Source: Perkinsus olseni
Lineage: Eukaryota > Perkinsozoa > Perkinsida
Reading direction: 5' to 3'
Length of the DNA stretch: 36,809 nt
Assembly (NCBI GenBank): GCA_013115125.1
Contig: JABANN010000346.1
Location: 1-36,809, forward strand
The notes under the pieces are model-generated. The model worked only from the letters and a program-made list of their open reading frames with translations, ran no database searches and had not been told where the DNA came from. This document shows, one piece after another, positions 12,313-22,069 of the stretch. The translations under genes and the position numbers were made by a program. Each line of letters opens with the position of its first letter. The first letter of the stretch is position 1.

Positions 12313-13345
12313 TTATTGGTGGGAGCTCTCGAGGTTCGCGTCCTTCCCTCCAGCGGCAGCCTGGGCTGATGATGATGATGACGCTGCTGCTGCTGCAGCT
12401 TGTCTATCCCTCATGGCCTTCCGCGCCAAGCGTCTCTGGCGGTAGATAGCGACGTTGGCAAGGGAAGTTGGCCGGCTCGGGTCGGGCGCCGTCCGAGTGA
12501 GGAAGTCCGCCAGTGCACTGTTGGAGGCGTCCTTGAAGGCAACGGGGAGAGGCGTGCTGGTCGTTGCTCGAGGGGCTCCTTCATCCACCATTAGGAAGCC
12601 GCTGGCATGATGTGGCCGCTTCCGCTGGTCAGGGCCTTCAGGGTCCTCCACCACGGTCGAAGCCGAGGTCGAAGGCGGCGGCACTTTGTGTTGTCGACGA
12701 TGATGTTCATGACGCTTCTTGCGCTTCCTCGCCGATGCTGATGTCTTGGCAGGCGGGGGGTCCACCAGCCCGTTGGAATGACAGTAAGGGCATGCAAAGT
12801 AGAGGTGCTGAGAAGGCGTAGAGAGTACTACTACTACCAAATGGCAGCAGCAGCAGGCTTACCAAGAACCCCTCATCAACATCACTCCGATCGTAGCCAA
12901 GGTCTTTGACACGCCCGTAGAGCAGCTCTGCAGCGCAGTGCCTGATACAGAGACAACCGTGGCACAATGGCTCCCTTGGTAGCAGGGAGAGAAGAAAGCA
13001 TAGGGATAGACTCCCTCATCGGACCCCTCATAGATGCCTGACCGAGGGGAGGGCCTACTACCCATGGAAGGTCGCCAAGCAGCTACCATCCATGCCCGTG
13101 CAGAGGACGATGTCCTCCTCGGGACTGCTGCTGTCCGCCTCTTGCGGAAGGGTATCACCGCAGCCCTCACAGCGCAGCTCTGCAGCCTCGGTGTTCTCGA
13201 TGCCCTTCTGCCGAACTAGCTTGCAATGGGCGTATCTGAAGTACCTCCATCTCAGTTGGGCATCAAGCTGGTAGACACGCCGTCGTGTCGGCTGTCGATC
13301 GTCACGCGATAGATGTTTTCTACTGCTAGGCTTGAGCCACCTCAT
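12313..13345 (-). CDS. PHD-like zinc-finger protein with basic and Ala/Ser-rich tail
   Basis: The ATG at 13345 follows an in-frame stop and opens MRWLKPSSRKHLSRDDRQPT. Metal-binding pairs follow in the order CEGCG, LCTGMDGSC then a His (TFH), LCHGCLCIRHC, and FACPYCHSNG. That is a Cys/His spacing like a PHD or extended PHD finger, a module that usually reads histone tails in the nucleus. After the fingers come a Lys/Arg/His-rich stretch (SARKRKKRHEHHRRQ), which is a likely nuclear localisation signal, a Pro/Ser/Thr part, and a poly-Ala/poly-Ser end. Introns: one near 12985-13070, and one GTAAGCCTG...CTCAG near 12815-12865 joining EGFL to HLYFACPYC. The finger class is uncertain and the exact first intron ends are not fixed. 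The neighbouring RING gene is separate. Confidence 0.6.
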
Positions 13346-13595
13346 ATAACAACAGTGTTATTGAACCGTTGATGATGAGCGCCTAAGCTGAGTTAAGGCT
13401 GAGATAAGCAACCTTCCCAATGCCCATCTCCTCATTTCGTTGTTTACCAGACTGATAGCAATAAGGGCAGTACACGACCCCTTCTTTGTCATATACTCCT
13501 CTCACCCACATTCATCATCAGACCTCATTCGACACTCAACGCTAGTGATGCACGGGTGTAATTGCGCACGACGCTCCCTAAGGAAGCCGAAGTCC

Positions 13596-13961
13596 TCACC
13601 TCACCCTGCTGCCATCAGGACCGTACTCAGCTATCCACTGGAATCGTCTCTTGCACTGGGGACACCTGTTGTCCCTGCTGGACCATTGGGCTATACAGTC
13701 GTAGTGGAAGACATGCGAGCACGTGTTGGTGCATGCCATCATGGCCGGCTCCTCCAAGGCCAACAGGCAAGCCGAGCAACAACAATCAGTGTCCTCCGTT
13801 CGACTGGACCCTTCCAAGGACTCGGGTCGAGTCAGCGGCAGAGGACATTTCCGAGGAGGCATGGCCCTAAGAACAGATAGTGTTAGCCCGCTGACAGTAC
13901 AAACGAAAGATCCCCAGCCCCCCCTCCCCGCCACTGGAAAGCTCATAGTGTAACTCAACAC
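13596..13961 (-). CDS. Small RING-H2 finger protein, probable E3 ubiquitin ligase
   Basis: A single-exon frame contains the canonical RING-H2 pattern C-x2-C-x15-C-x1-H-x2-H-x2-C-x10-C-x2-C, visible in CSACL, CSHVFHYDC and CPQCKRRFQW. RING-H2 domains bind two zinc ions and recruit an E2 enzyme to ubiquitinate targets. The chosen limits give 121 residues. A second ATG at 13862 (MPPRKCPLP), just after an acceptor-like TTCTTAG, would give 88 residues and may be the real start. The stop follows GPDGSRVR, but a GTGAGG donor overlaps it, so a further exon is possible. It sits about 130 nt from the stop of the ankyrin gene. Confidence 0.65.
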   Translation of the reverse strand: MLSYTMSFPVAGRGGWGSFVCTVSGLTLSVLRAMPPRKCPLPLTRPESLEGSSRTEDTDCCCSACLLALEEPAMMACTNTCSHVFHYDCIAQWSSRDNRCPQCKRRFQWIAEYGPDGSRVR

Positions 13962-14094
13962 CCCAGGAGCAGATGGTAAATGGACAACAACGCGTCCAGA
14001 GTATGATCATGCCGGAATCATGAGCCTTCCCAACGCCAACTCTCACCGATTCTCGCCCGCACCAACAGGTCGAACATCCTTCTGTCCTTCGTGA

Positions 14095-17000
14095 TCACGA
14101 GACAGAAGTGTCGAGGATTCTCTCGAGTACTTGTACCATGGTTTTGCCGAGGAACCCCGGCATGCTTCGCGCCAGTTCCAGCGGGGTCTGGCCTTTACCG
14201 TTAACTTGCGCAAAATCGACGTAGCCCCTCTTCGCCAAACTCTCTATCTCATCGGCGTCTCCTTGCTCTATGTACCAGAAGACACTATGAGAGGCACCAG
14301 CGCATGCGAGAGCCTCAACACAAGCGTCACTATCGGGCGTTACCATAGCAACATCCAAGGCTGTGTTACCCTCCTTGTCAGTGGCATTAACATCCAGAGA
14401 CCGCTTGCCGAAGTGGGTAAGGCAGCTGACGATGGGCTTGTGATTACCGCTAACAGCAAGGTGCAAAGGGGTGGTCCCTTCCTCGTCATACATGCTGGCA
14501 TCAGCTCGGAAATCCAACAGCAGCTTCACAGCGCCGATGCATCCCTTGGAGGCTGCACAGTGGAGGGGTGACCAGCGGGAGCTGCCCTGTCTGCCATCTC
14601 GAGGGAACTGCATGCTCGGGTCGGCCCCGAACCTCAACAGGGCGCCGATGAGCCTCGCATCAGCAGTCGCGGCTCGTACGGCCAAGGCCAGTGGGGTCAT
14701 CGAGTCCAAGTCGGTGAGGTTAACATCAGCTCGGCCCATGCACAGGCTCTCGACCAAGTCCACCTTCCCTGTCGTGGCTGCCTTGTGCAGTCGGGTACCC
14801 CCTCTGGCCATGACAGGTCCATTCAGGCGAGCCCCCAGACCCCTCAGGAGCTTCACGAAGGGAACGTAGTGGGGCGCTACGTGAGCCGTACAAGATGCCA
14901 TCTCGATCTTGGGATCTTTCCGGGGAGACCGCCCGAGCCCGGTGATTGGTCGTCTTGCGTCCTTGGTCAGACTTACCACTCCCCCACGCCTCCCTCTCGA
15001 CTGAAGGCCCACACCGTTGCTCGCTCGATTGGCGTCAGTGGTGTTATCTCCGTCCTCAGGCACTCTTGTAAATCTTACAATTTCTCCACGCTGAAGAGAT
15101 GAACGGTCGATAGTCCAATCCATGATCGCATCCAGAGCCTGTAACGTCTTAGGGGCGTACTCGTACACCAGGTGGCGGTCCTGGTAGCGGTACTCCCGGA
15201 TAGCAGCATCCAACAACAACTTGGCAACATCGAGATGGCCCCTCTCCAGGGCGAGCGCGAACGGCATTAGCCCCTCCGAGGTGACCTTCTCGAAGACATC
15301 AGCTCCCTTGGCAAGGAGATACCTGAGAAGAGGAACATGCATTCTCACAGAATGGCTAGGCGGCCCTACTGGCAAAGCCTCATGTTGCCGTGCCAAGCGG
15401 CGAAGTGGATAGTAGTCCTTCCACTGGGCAGCTGTCTAACCTCATCCACAACGATTGCTGGGGTATGCTGGGAGCAGCAGCTGTACTCTGAGGAGCGTGG
15501 CTAGATCCCTACCCTAATGATGCCCTCAGCGAGGGGAGTATCGTCGTCCATAGTAGCCAGCAGCAGGGCCCTCTCCTTCTCCCACAAAGACTTGTATGCC
15601 TACCACCAAAGGCCTACTATAGGTTGCGGGGAGTGGACCCTACCAGGACGGCCTGATGGCTGCGAGTGGCCCAAAGATTGGGAAGATGCATCTCCAGACA
15701 ACAGACGAACTGGCAAACCCGCACGTAGAGCTCGAGGCAGGGAGGCTTCCAAGACGACAAGGGAGGGGGCTCCTATCAAGGACAATGGGAGCCTCCACGC
15801 TGACGTAGGACTCCTACGGTAGGAGGGAATACCTGCTGTGCTGCTGTCGGAAGATAGTCGTTGATGGTGTTCCTAACACCGACCAAACAGAGGTCATGAC
15901 GGTCGAGCTGAGAGAGTCTGTAGCCAGGTCCATCATAGGGGCCAGGCGCTACCTGCTGTTCGGCCATTACGAGCCTCATCCCGGCGAGGAAGCTCTCGAG
16001 TGTCGTGAACTGCAGGGCCCCTGTGACGATATCGAGCATTGTCAAGAGGTTGTTGGCGTGGAACAAACGGCAGTTCTCTACCACTTTGTTCTGAGACGGG
16101 AGCTCCGATGGGATGAATCTGAAGGCGAGAAGGGGGTCTAGATCAATCCCGTCTTCACGTCCGGGACCACAAGGGATTCACGAAATGGTCCTTTCCCGAT
16201 TTGTGTCCGATCGGTCGAGCATTTCGAACGAGCGCCATTCGCAGACGATGATGATGCCACACTACTTAGATCGAGTGAGCTGCTGCAGTCGTCGGGCAAA
16301 CTCATCAAACTGCCACTTGGCACGCTGTGCATCCTCATAGAACAGTTCCATGCCTAGGACTTGCAGCTCCTCAGCTTGTCGAAGCCCTTCAGGAGGGTTC
16401 GGGTAGCGAGCATCAACCTGGGATACGCCACCGATAGTGGCTACCTGTGATGATGAGAGTCACCCCACCTCCTCGCAAAGCTTATCCCATTTCTCTCGAG
16501 CATCGTCCGACCGGAAGCAGCTGTGGACAGTGGAGCGGTAGAGTGCCCTCACCCCGGCCGCTGTTGAGGCAAAGGCCTGTCCCTCATCAGCTCGTCGTCG
16601 ATGGTCGGCCTAGAGGGGATAAAACAGTAAGCTTCGAGAAGCAACACCTTACCCCAAGTCCTCGATCTGCTGTAGGGTCGGACCTGAGGAGGAATCATTA
16701 CCAGAGCAGTTGGGTACGGGTGGTCCCACTTCCCAGAGAACTCTTCTAAGGACTCGACGATGCCCCTACAGGTTTCCCTGTCGTCGACCGACCATCCTCG
16801 TCCAGGGGAGAGTACTATGGAGCACCAACGGTCCAGGAAGGCTCCTTCGTCTATCATGCCAACAGCACTCATATTAGAGGACTGAAGGACCAGCGTTGAG
16901 GAAAAGCGAGGTAATGCAAGATGGGCAAGATGTACCCTTTGCCTTTCCTTGAGGTGAAACCAATCTCTCGCCGGCTGGTCCCCGGCGAGTGTCTGTACCG

Positions 17001-17332
17001 ATCCATCAGGCATCACATCGCCAACCTTCAGCAGTTCCCGCAGCTTCCTATCGACGACGAGGAACCTGGCCAAGGCAGTGGCGCTCTCGAGAACAGCAAT
17101 AGGGCGGACAGAGGGGTACCCAATGACGGTGATGGCCTTACTCGCTCAAGCGCATGAGCTCCCTGCTGCCTTCGAAGACCTGGCCGTCCGCCACGACCGA
17201 GGCAGTGCGGAAGATGCTGCTCAAAGCCTCTACCACTCGGGCGACCAAGTCACTGTAGGGCTGTTGCTGCTGGCGTTGGGTTAGCGGCGTTGTTATACTT
17301 GCCAAGAGGGCGGACTTGGCACGAAGCGACAT
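14095..17332 (-). CDS. Ankyrin-repeat protein with a long uncharacterised N-terminal part
   Basis: The C-terminal 400 residues hold about eight ankyrin repeats, for example IHFAAWHGNMRLCQYLLAKG, SPLHCAASKGCIGAVKLLLD, TPLHLAVSGNHKPIVSCL and TPLALAVRAATADARLIGAL. A 46-nt intron near 15322-15368 joins LCQ to YLLAKGAD in phase and completes a repeat. Upstream exons are coding-like and joined by short introns: MSLRAKSALLASITT at 17332; LARFLVVDRKLRELLKVGD; RALYRSTVHSCFRSDD; a 51-nt intron; VDARYPNPPEGLRQAEEL; and ENCRLFHANNLLTMLDIV. I do not recognise the N-terminal region. Ankyrin repeats mediate protein binding; no catalytic motif was seen. It may be two genes, with the break near 15500-15800 where I could not fix the junctions. 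Confidence 0.6.
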
Positions 17333-17473
17333 CCGAGAGGAGCTGTCTAGGAAGGGTCCTAAGAATTAAGGCCGGTCCCTCCGCCCAACATGAATTTTCA
17401 AGACACAATCCAACGAAGGCGTTACACGAGCATCGCCATCATGCCAATAGTGCTCTCCACGGCAGGGGACACC

Positions 17474-18013
17474 TCAAGGGCTCCCATTCGACATGGTCTG
17501 AGTATCATCGTAGTCCAATCGATCCATGCTCCGGAAGGCCCTGTCTGCCACAGAAGAGGAGGGCCCGCTGGACACTGTCAACCGACTGGGCATGCTAGGA
17601 GGGCCGCACTGGTGCAGTGTCGCCGACGGCCTTCTTCCCGATGGCAGCCACTTCCGGCAGAGGCCGCCCATCTCTCGTGCAGCTATGACCACATCAGCAG
17701 TCCTTGGTTGAGGGGGCTCCCCCGACTCCAACAGGCCATGTACTTTCCACACCTCCACACGTCCATTGGAGCAGCCAAGGTACAGCAGGCCGGCACACAT
17801 CCCTATGCTCGTTACATCCCCTTGGGTAGGTAGCCCAACACAGGCTGTAGGGACGGCAGCACTAGGACACCCCCAAGGGATGCACACCACAATGCACTGC
17901 TGTTGTCCTCCACGACTGCTGAGGCCAATCAAAAACCTGAGATGAGGTACGAACTCGGAAGCGCGTTTGGTCGCACCGCTTGTTGACCGAAAGTCGCCCT
18001 CACGAGAGGCCAC
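17474..18013 (-). CDS. Short WD-repeat-like protein, N-terminus uncertain
   Basis: The frame contains one clear WD-type blade, GDVTSIGMCAGLLYLGCSNG followed by RVEVWKVHG, preceded by a hydrophobic strand-like segment (CIVVCIPWGCP). The tail is polar, with basic and Ser-rich parts and DRLDYDDTQT near the end. In the frame of this protein, ATG GCT TTT CGT CGA at about 18061 is followed by a stop, so either a short upstream intron or a non-AUG start must be invoked; 18013 is a GTG. It could be a part of a larger propeller protein rather than a complete gene. Confidence 0.45.
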   Translation of the reverse strand: MASREGDFRSTSGATKRASEFVPHLRFLIGLSSRGGQQQCIVVCIPWGCPSAAVPTACVGLPTQGDVTSIGMCAGLLYLGCSNGRVEVWKVHGLLESGEPPQPRTADVVIAAREMGGLCRKWLPSGRRPSATLHQCGPPSMPSRLTVSSGPSSSVADRAFRSMDRLDYDDTQTMSNGSP

Positions 18014-18390
18014 ATCAGTAGCCCTACTCTCAGTACTATGCCCTTATCGACGAAAAGCCATGGCGCAGGGCGATAGTCAAGCTCATTTAAAGAATGCACT
18101 CCGCAGTGCTCAGATGGGGGCTATCCGGCTCGGTGAGGGGATGTGATGGTATAAGATCGAGGGTAGTGGCGGAGTACAGGACCGAGAACGCAGCACAAGA
18201 CGAGAATGTTGTGATTATCGTAATTCGAAGCTGCTCCTGCTGCTGGTGCCAATGCCTGCTACAGTTAAACAGTGTAATTTAGTTCTTTTGTGTTAGCCCA
18301 CAGACTGGAAACCACAGTAAGGGGTACTTAAAAGAAGCCATCACTAGCTCGAAACGGTATCACTGTAGAACACGGCGCCACCCCTGGAAC
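18014..18390. other. Gap between two WD-type genes, no gene seen
   Basis: About 375 bases. It probably holds the 5' exon of the gene to the left and the 3' flank of the WD40 gene to the right. I see no RNA gene or repeat of note. Confidence 0.4.
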
Positions 18391-20115
18391 CTACTTTCCT
18401 CTCTCGTCCATTGTCAAGGACTCCCATCCAGGATACTCCCCTGGCAGCAATATCTTATTGTCCGCATCCCCGCCACCATCCATCCTCCCTGTCGAGCCCC
18501 ACAGCCGTACCATTTCGATCGAGCTACCCTTATCAGTAGGTAGAAGTAATAATAAGGTGTGTGTGTAATTATTCATGCACCACTTGCATTCTTGAGCCCA
18601 CTTGAATTTCCTCAACGCAGAGTATACTAGCGACCTACCTAGCTCGTATACTTCATAGAGCACCAGACTCTCCTCCATCTCGGCCAGACAATATCGATCG
18701 TTCCTCCCACCCGGACGGGCGACGCACTCCACTCGTTTACAGCGTCCGTCGTCGAACTTGAACTCTTGCAGCATCTTCAAATTCCTCAACTCTGACTCTT
18801 CCAGCAGGCCTGCACTGCCGTCCTCGAAGGTCAACATAGCCTCTCTCGCTCCCTCCAGTACGCTTATCCATACAGGAGCACAGTCACAGGAGTACTCACC
18901 TCGCTTCGCCCACACTTCCCCCTCCAACCCGTATGAAAGTACATCTCCATCATCATACCCCAACCACAGTGTAGGTGCTGCTGCGACGCACATGGTGGAT
19001 ATTCTGACACCTCTATCCACGCCTAGAGCCAGCCTGCCACGGTCGTTGACGCCGCTCAGTACGGCGGTGCTCGTGCCGTCAGTGCAAACGACTGCATCCC
19101 CCCAGCAGGCCACGATAGGGAGCTCCCATCCAGGAAGGGTATGCCGACGGGAGGCCAGCGTCCGGGCGGTACGGATGTCGACAACCTCAACCAAGCCGTC
19201 CGAGTGAACGATCAAAGCTACGTCCGAATTGGTGGCCACAATTTGGGCCACTCCAGGAGACTGCGACGCGTGGTCCAAAAACAGCGGACCATGTTCCGGA
19301 CTTATTACGGCAATCCTACCTTCGGTCGTCCTCACCGCGCAACAACCATTAGCACCCTGCCATAGAGACACAGCACGAGCACCATCCAGAGGGACTCTCT
19401 TGATAGACTCCCCTCCCAGCACTGTCAATTCGCCTGTAGAGGAGAGCGCCAAGAGCCCACCAGTGCCGCACCTCGCTATGGCCACGACAGAGCCGTCCGC
19501 GGGCCTCAGTCTGGTTACCGTCACCGCGTCATCCTGGGATGAATCAAAAGCATGGAAGGAGATGGCCCGGCCATCGCCATGGAGCAAGGCTGCAGCTGCT
19601 GCAGTGGATCCCTCTGTACTCGGTAGGCACACTAGACTGGACGGGCCCAGGCCACCAGGCTGCCATACATCCATGCACTTACGGACAACAAGGGACCGTT
19701 CACGAGGATCGAAGGAGAGCTCAAGCAGCTGCAACTCCTCAGTGACGACGCAAAGGTGTAACATCCCTGAGCAGCCACCACAGACGACAGAGGCTAGCTT
19801 CAAGCTGGGAGCCTTGGCGTGACCATTGGGACGTACAGCAACGGTGCCATTACTTCTGCCATGGCGGATGCTCCACAACCGTATCGTCCCCGCCCTCTCT
19901 ACAGTATATAGCATATCCCTCTCGAGGGGAGAGAAGCAGGCGTCGAGCACATCTCCAGCGACCTCCAGGCAGCGCAGGTGGCGGTATCTATCCGAGCAGT
20001 AGTCCCATAGGACGAGGATGCTTGGGGAGGGCTGATGCAGTGCGAGCGGCTTGGTGGGATGTAGCCAGTAACGAGGGCCGGGTGACGAGTGCACCCACTT
20101 TAGTGAGAAGGTCAT
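18391..20115 (-). CDS. WD40 beta-propeller protein, 574 residues, single exon
   Basis: An uninterrupted frame with many WD40-like strands: PSILVLWDYCSDRYR, MLYTVERAGTIRLWSI, LLALSSTGELTVLGG, ALIVHSDGLVEVVDI, AVVCTDGTSTAVLSG and TLWLGYDDGDVLSYG. About seven or more blades fit the length, so one or nearly two propellers are possible. WD40 proteins are scaffolds in many complexes; no specific family signature is recognised. The lack of introns is unusual beside its intron-rich neighbours. The start MTFSLKWVHSSPGPRYWLHP at 20115 is the most upstream ATG and reads straight into the first blade. Confidence 0.75.
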   Translation of the reverse strand: MTFSLKWVHSSPGPRYWLHPTKPLALHQPSPSILVLWDYCSDRYRHLRCLEVAGDVLDACFSPLERDMLYTVERAGTIRLWSIRHGRSNGTVAVRPNGHAKAPSLKLASVVCGGCSGMLHLCVVTEELQLLELSFDPRERSLVVRKCMDVWQPGGLGPSSLVCLPSTEGSTAAAAALLHGDGRAISFHAFDSSQDDAVTVTRLRPADGSVVAIARCGTGGLLALSSTGELTVLGGESIKRVPLDGARAVSLWQGANGCCAVRTTEGRIAVISPEHGPLFLDHASQSPGVAQIVATNSDVALIVHSDGLVEVVDIRTARTLASRRHTLPGWELPIVACWGDAVVCTDGTSTAVLSGVNDRGRLALGVDRGVRISTMCVAAAPTLWLGYDDGDVLSYGLEGEVWAKRGEYSCDCAPVWISVLEGAREAMLTFEDGSAGLLEESELRNLKMLQEFKFDDGRCKRVECVARPGGRNDRYCLAEMEESLVLYEVYELGRSLVYSALRKFKWAQECKWCMNNYTHTLLLLLPTDKGSSIEMVRLWGSTGRMDGGGDADNKILLPGEYPGWESLTMDERGK

Positions 20116-21074
20116 GATGGCTACGGAGGGGCGGACATGAGGACGGAGGAAGCTACAAGGTGTGGGGAGAGCAACCCGTCTCTACGTGAACAGCCCAGCA
20201 ATCTAGCGTACACAGGTCAGGCTGATATCTGAGTCAACGACAATACTGCTGCCACCACCAACGCTCCCATCAGCGGCTACCTGATGGTACGTAATGGTTG
20301 GTCTGACAGGATTGCTAGATCTCATAGACACGGCCTTGATGAACCCCACCACCGACGGGCGGCTCATGTCACGTGCAACTACCCAATGCCCAGTATAGCA
20401 CCAAGGCGAGCTAGTAGCCGACTATTGACTTTTCAAGAGAAGTTGCCTGAGAGAGTATACCACACCTCCCCCAATTCCCCTCCATGTGCCGCCCTAATCG
20501 CCCCTTACGACAGGTATCACGATGAACCGCCCTAGTCCCGACTTCACGCCGCTCTCACGAACACAACAGTACTGGTTCAAGTCAATTATAGTGGATGATG
20601 AGGAGGGCGGCTATAAGCTGCTCCTATGGACGGCGTCCGCGGGGGAAGGAGAGGCTCTTGTATCATGATGGTCAATGGTGCTACTACTGTGGTGTAGTCT
20701 ACTACCCCACTCCGAGAACTCCACTATGTCTGATGACCGCAGCCGAGGGGCGGCTGCGTGTAGGGCCGACGGAGACCGACTAGTTGGCTGCATACGCTGG
20801 TGATGGAGTTGATGAAGTTGGACATTCCCTCGTGGCACCAAGGCCAGGCAGCGAAGACAGCGTATCACTAACACAAACGACACATGTACTACCAACCTCC
20901 GCCGGAGTGTTGATCTAAAGGTGGTAGTATAGGTAGGGCGACACAGGACGGTCTAATATTGCTATACCACATCAAAGGAGCGCTCTCCTGTAGAAGTTTA
21001 CATCTCTGCAAGACTCGAGCAGGAGTAAGACGCTAGCACGAAGCCTCCATCCAAGCGCAATTTCCATCAGAGGA
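20116..21074. other. Upstream flank of the WD40 gene, start of the strand-switch zone
   Basis: Nearly 1 kb without a firm gene. A plus-strand frame at 20523-20669 starts MNRPSPDFTPLSRTQQYWFK and includes DDEEGGYKLLLWTASAGEGE, which looks coding-like. With a short intron it could end near 20735. A second plus-strand stretch near 20309-20370 reads GLLDLIDTALMNPTTDGRLM. I could not link them or find a family. If real, plus-strand coding would begin here rather than at 22 kb. Confidence 0.3.
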
Positions 21075-21311
21075 TTAGCTCCTCCCTATGAGACATGAAT
21101 GCGCAGCTGCTGGTGGTGCCCCTGTACTACATCCTTGTGTCCTATTGGTTGTCCTATCCTCAGCCAGCATGGAATCTACTATGTCATTAGCCCAGGTATT
21201 GAAGTCGTCCATACCGCCCCTCCGTTGCTTCAAAAATGATCGCTTCCACCACAGGAAGAGTACTAGTAGGAGCATGGCCCCGGCCGCTGACAAAGGAGGC
21301 TTATAGCACAA
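21075..21311 (-). CDS. Small single-span membrane protein, unknown
   Basis: 78 residues. The N-terminus, after a short polar start, has one hydrophobic span (AAGAMLLLVLFLWW) followed by positive charges (KRSFLKQRRGG), which puts the remainder in the cytosol by the positive-inside rule. The soluble part reads MDDFNTWANDIVDSMLAEDR. No family recognised. It lies 40 nt from the minisatellite and is the last minus-strand candidate before the switch. Confidence 0.4.
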   Translation of the reverse strand: MCYKPPLSAAGAMLLLVLFLWWKRSFLKQRRGGMDDFNTWANDIVDSMLAEDRTTNRTQGCSTGAPPAAAHSCLIGRS

Positions 21312-21350
21312 CTCTTATCAACTCGGGCCTAGCTCGGAACATGAATGTTG

Positions 21351-21703
21351 GCGGTTACACTACAACTACCGTGTAACCACCCATTATCAGTGGCTACACT
21401 ACAACTACCGTGTAACCACCCATTATCAGTGGCTACACTACAACTACCGTGTAACCACCCATTATCAGTGGCTACACTACTNNNNNNNNNNNNNNNNNNN
21501 NNNNNNNNNNNNNNNNNNNNNNNNNNNNNNNNNNNNNNNNNNNNNNNNNNNNNNNNNNNNNNNNNNNNNNNNNNNNNNNNAGTGGCTACACTACAACTAC
21601 CGTGTAACCACCCATTATCAGTGGCTACACTACAACTACCGTGTAACCACCCATTATCAGTGGCTACACTACAACTACCGTGTAACCACCCATTATCAGT
21701 GGC
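21351..21703. repeat. 39-bp minisatellite with an inverted repeat in every unit
   Basis: Units start at 21351, 21390, 21429 and 21468, and after the gap at 21582, 21621, 21660 and 21699. Each reads GTGGCTACAC, then TACAACTACC, then GTGTAACCAC, then a 9-nt spacer. The first and third blocks are inverted copies with one C-A mismatch, so a single strand can fold into a 10-bp stem with a 10-nt loop. On the complementary strand the mismatch becomes a G-T/U wobble. Visible units are nearly identical except the first (GCGGTTACAC). The period is a multiple of three, so one frame stays open, but that frame has no sign of being a protein. Confidence 0.95.
21482..21580. other. Assembly gap (99 N) inside the minisatellite
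   Basis: A run of N. Units on the two sides are out of register (21468 to 21582 is 114 nt, not a multiple of 39), so the N length is not the true missing length. The real array is probably longer than shown. Confidence 0.95.
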
Positions 21704-22069
21704 CTAGTCATTCCACCGTTCGAGCCAGCCTACAACCCGTACCATGACTACCTGTCTTAACAAGATTGCTGGGCCGGGCTTTACCGTCCTCCTCGTCTGT
21801 GGCTACATGAGACTGCCAGATCCTCTCCAACTCACTCTCGGGTAGGAGGCCACGAGTGCCCATGAATTCGATTCAATGTGTGTTTACGAAGTTAAAATCT
21901 TGCTACACTCGCACATTCTTGCAATTACTCAACGGCATTGCCACAGTCGAATCTTGCACTCTTACACTTCCTCACGATTTCAGCTTGTTCGCGCCCGCCC
22001 TCTAAGCTTGACTCCAGCGCGCTGAATTCTTTTTTGGTCACCGTGTCGTCCAGCTACTAGAAGGACACC
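21704..22069. promoter_or_regulatory. Upstream region of the V-ATPase subunit c gene
   Basis: No coding frame is supported. This stretch lies between the minisatellite and the ATG at 22070 and should hold the promoter and 5' UTR. No TATA box or spliced-leader acceptor can be assigned with confidence. Confidence 0.3.

Noticed and set aside
13345-13605. One joined RING-PHD gene
   Set aside because: The ATG at 13345 follows an in-frame stop and I found no in-phase acceptor to join it to the RING exon.
16425-16448. A 24-nt intron in the ankyrin gene
   Set aside because: Using a later CCCAG acceptor gives a normal 51-nt intron in the correct phase.
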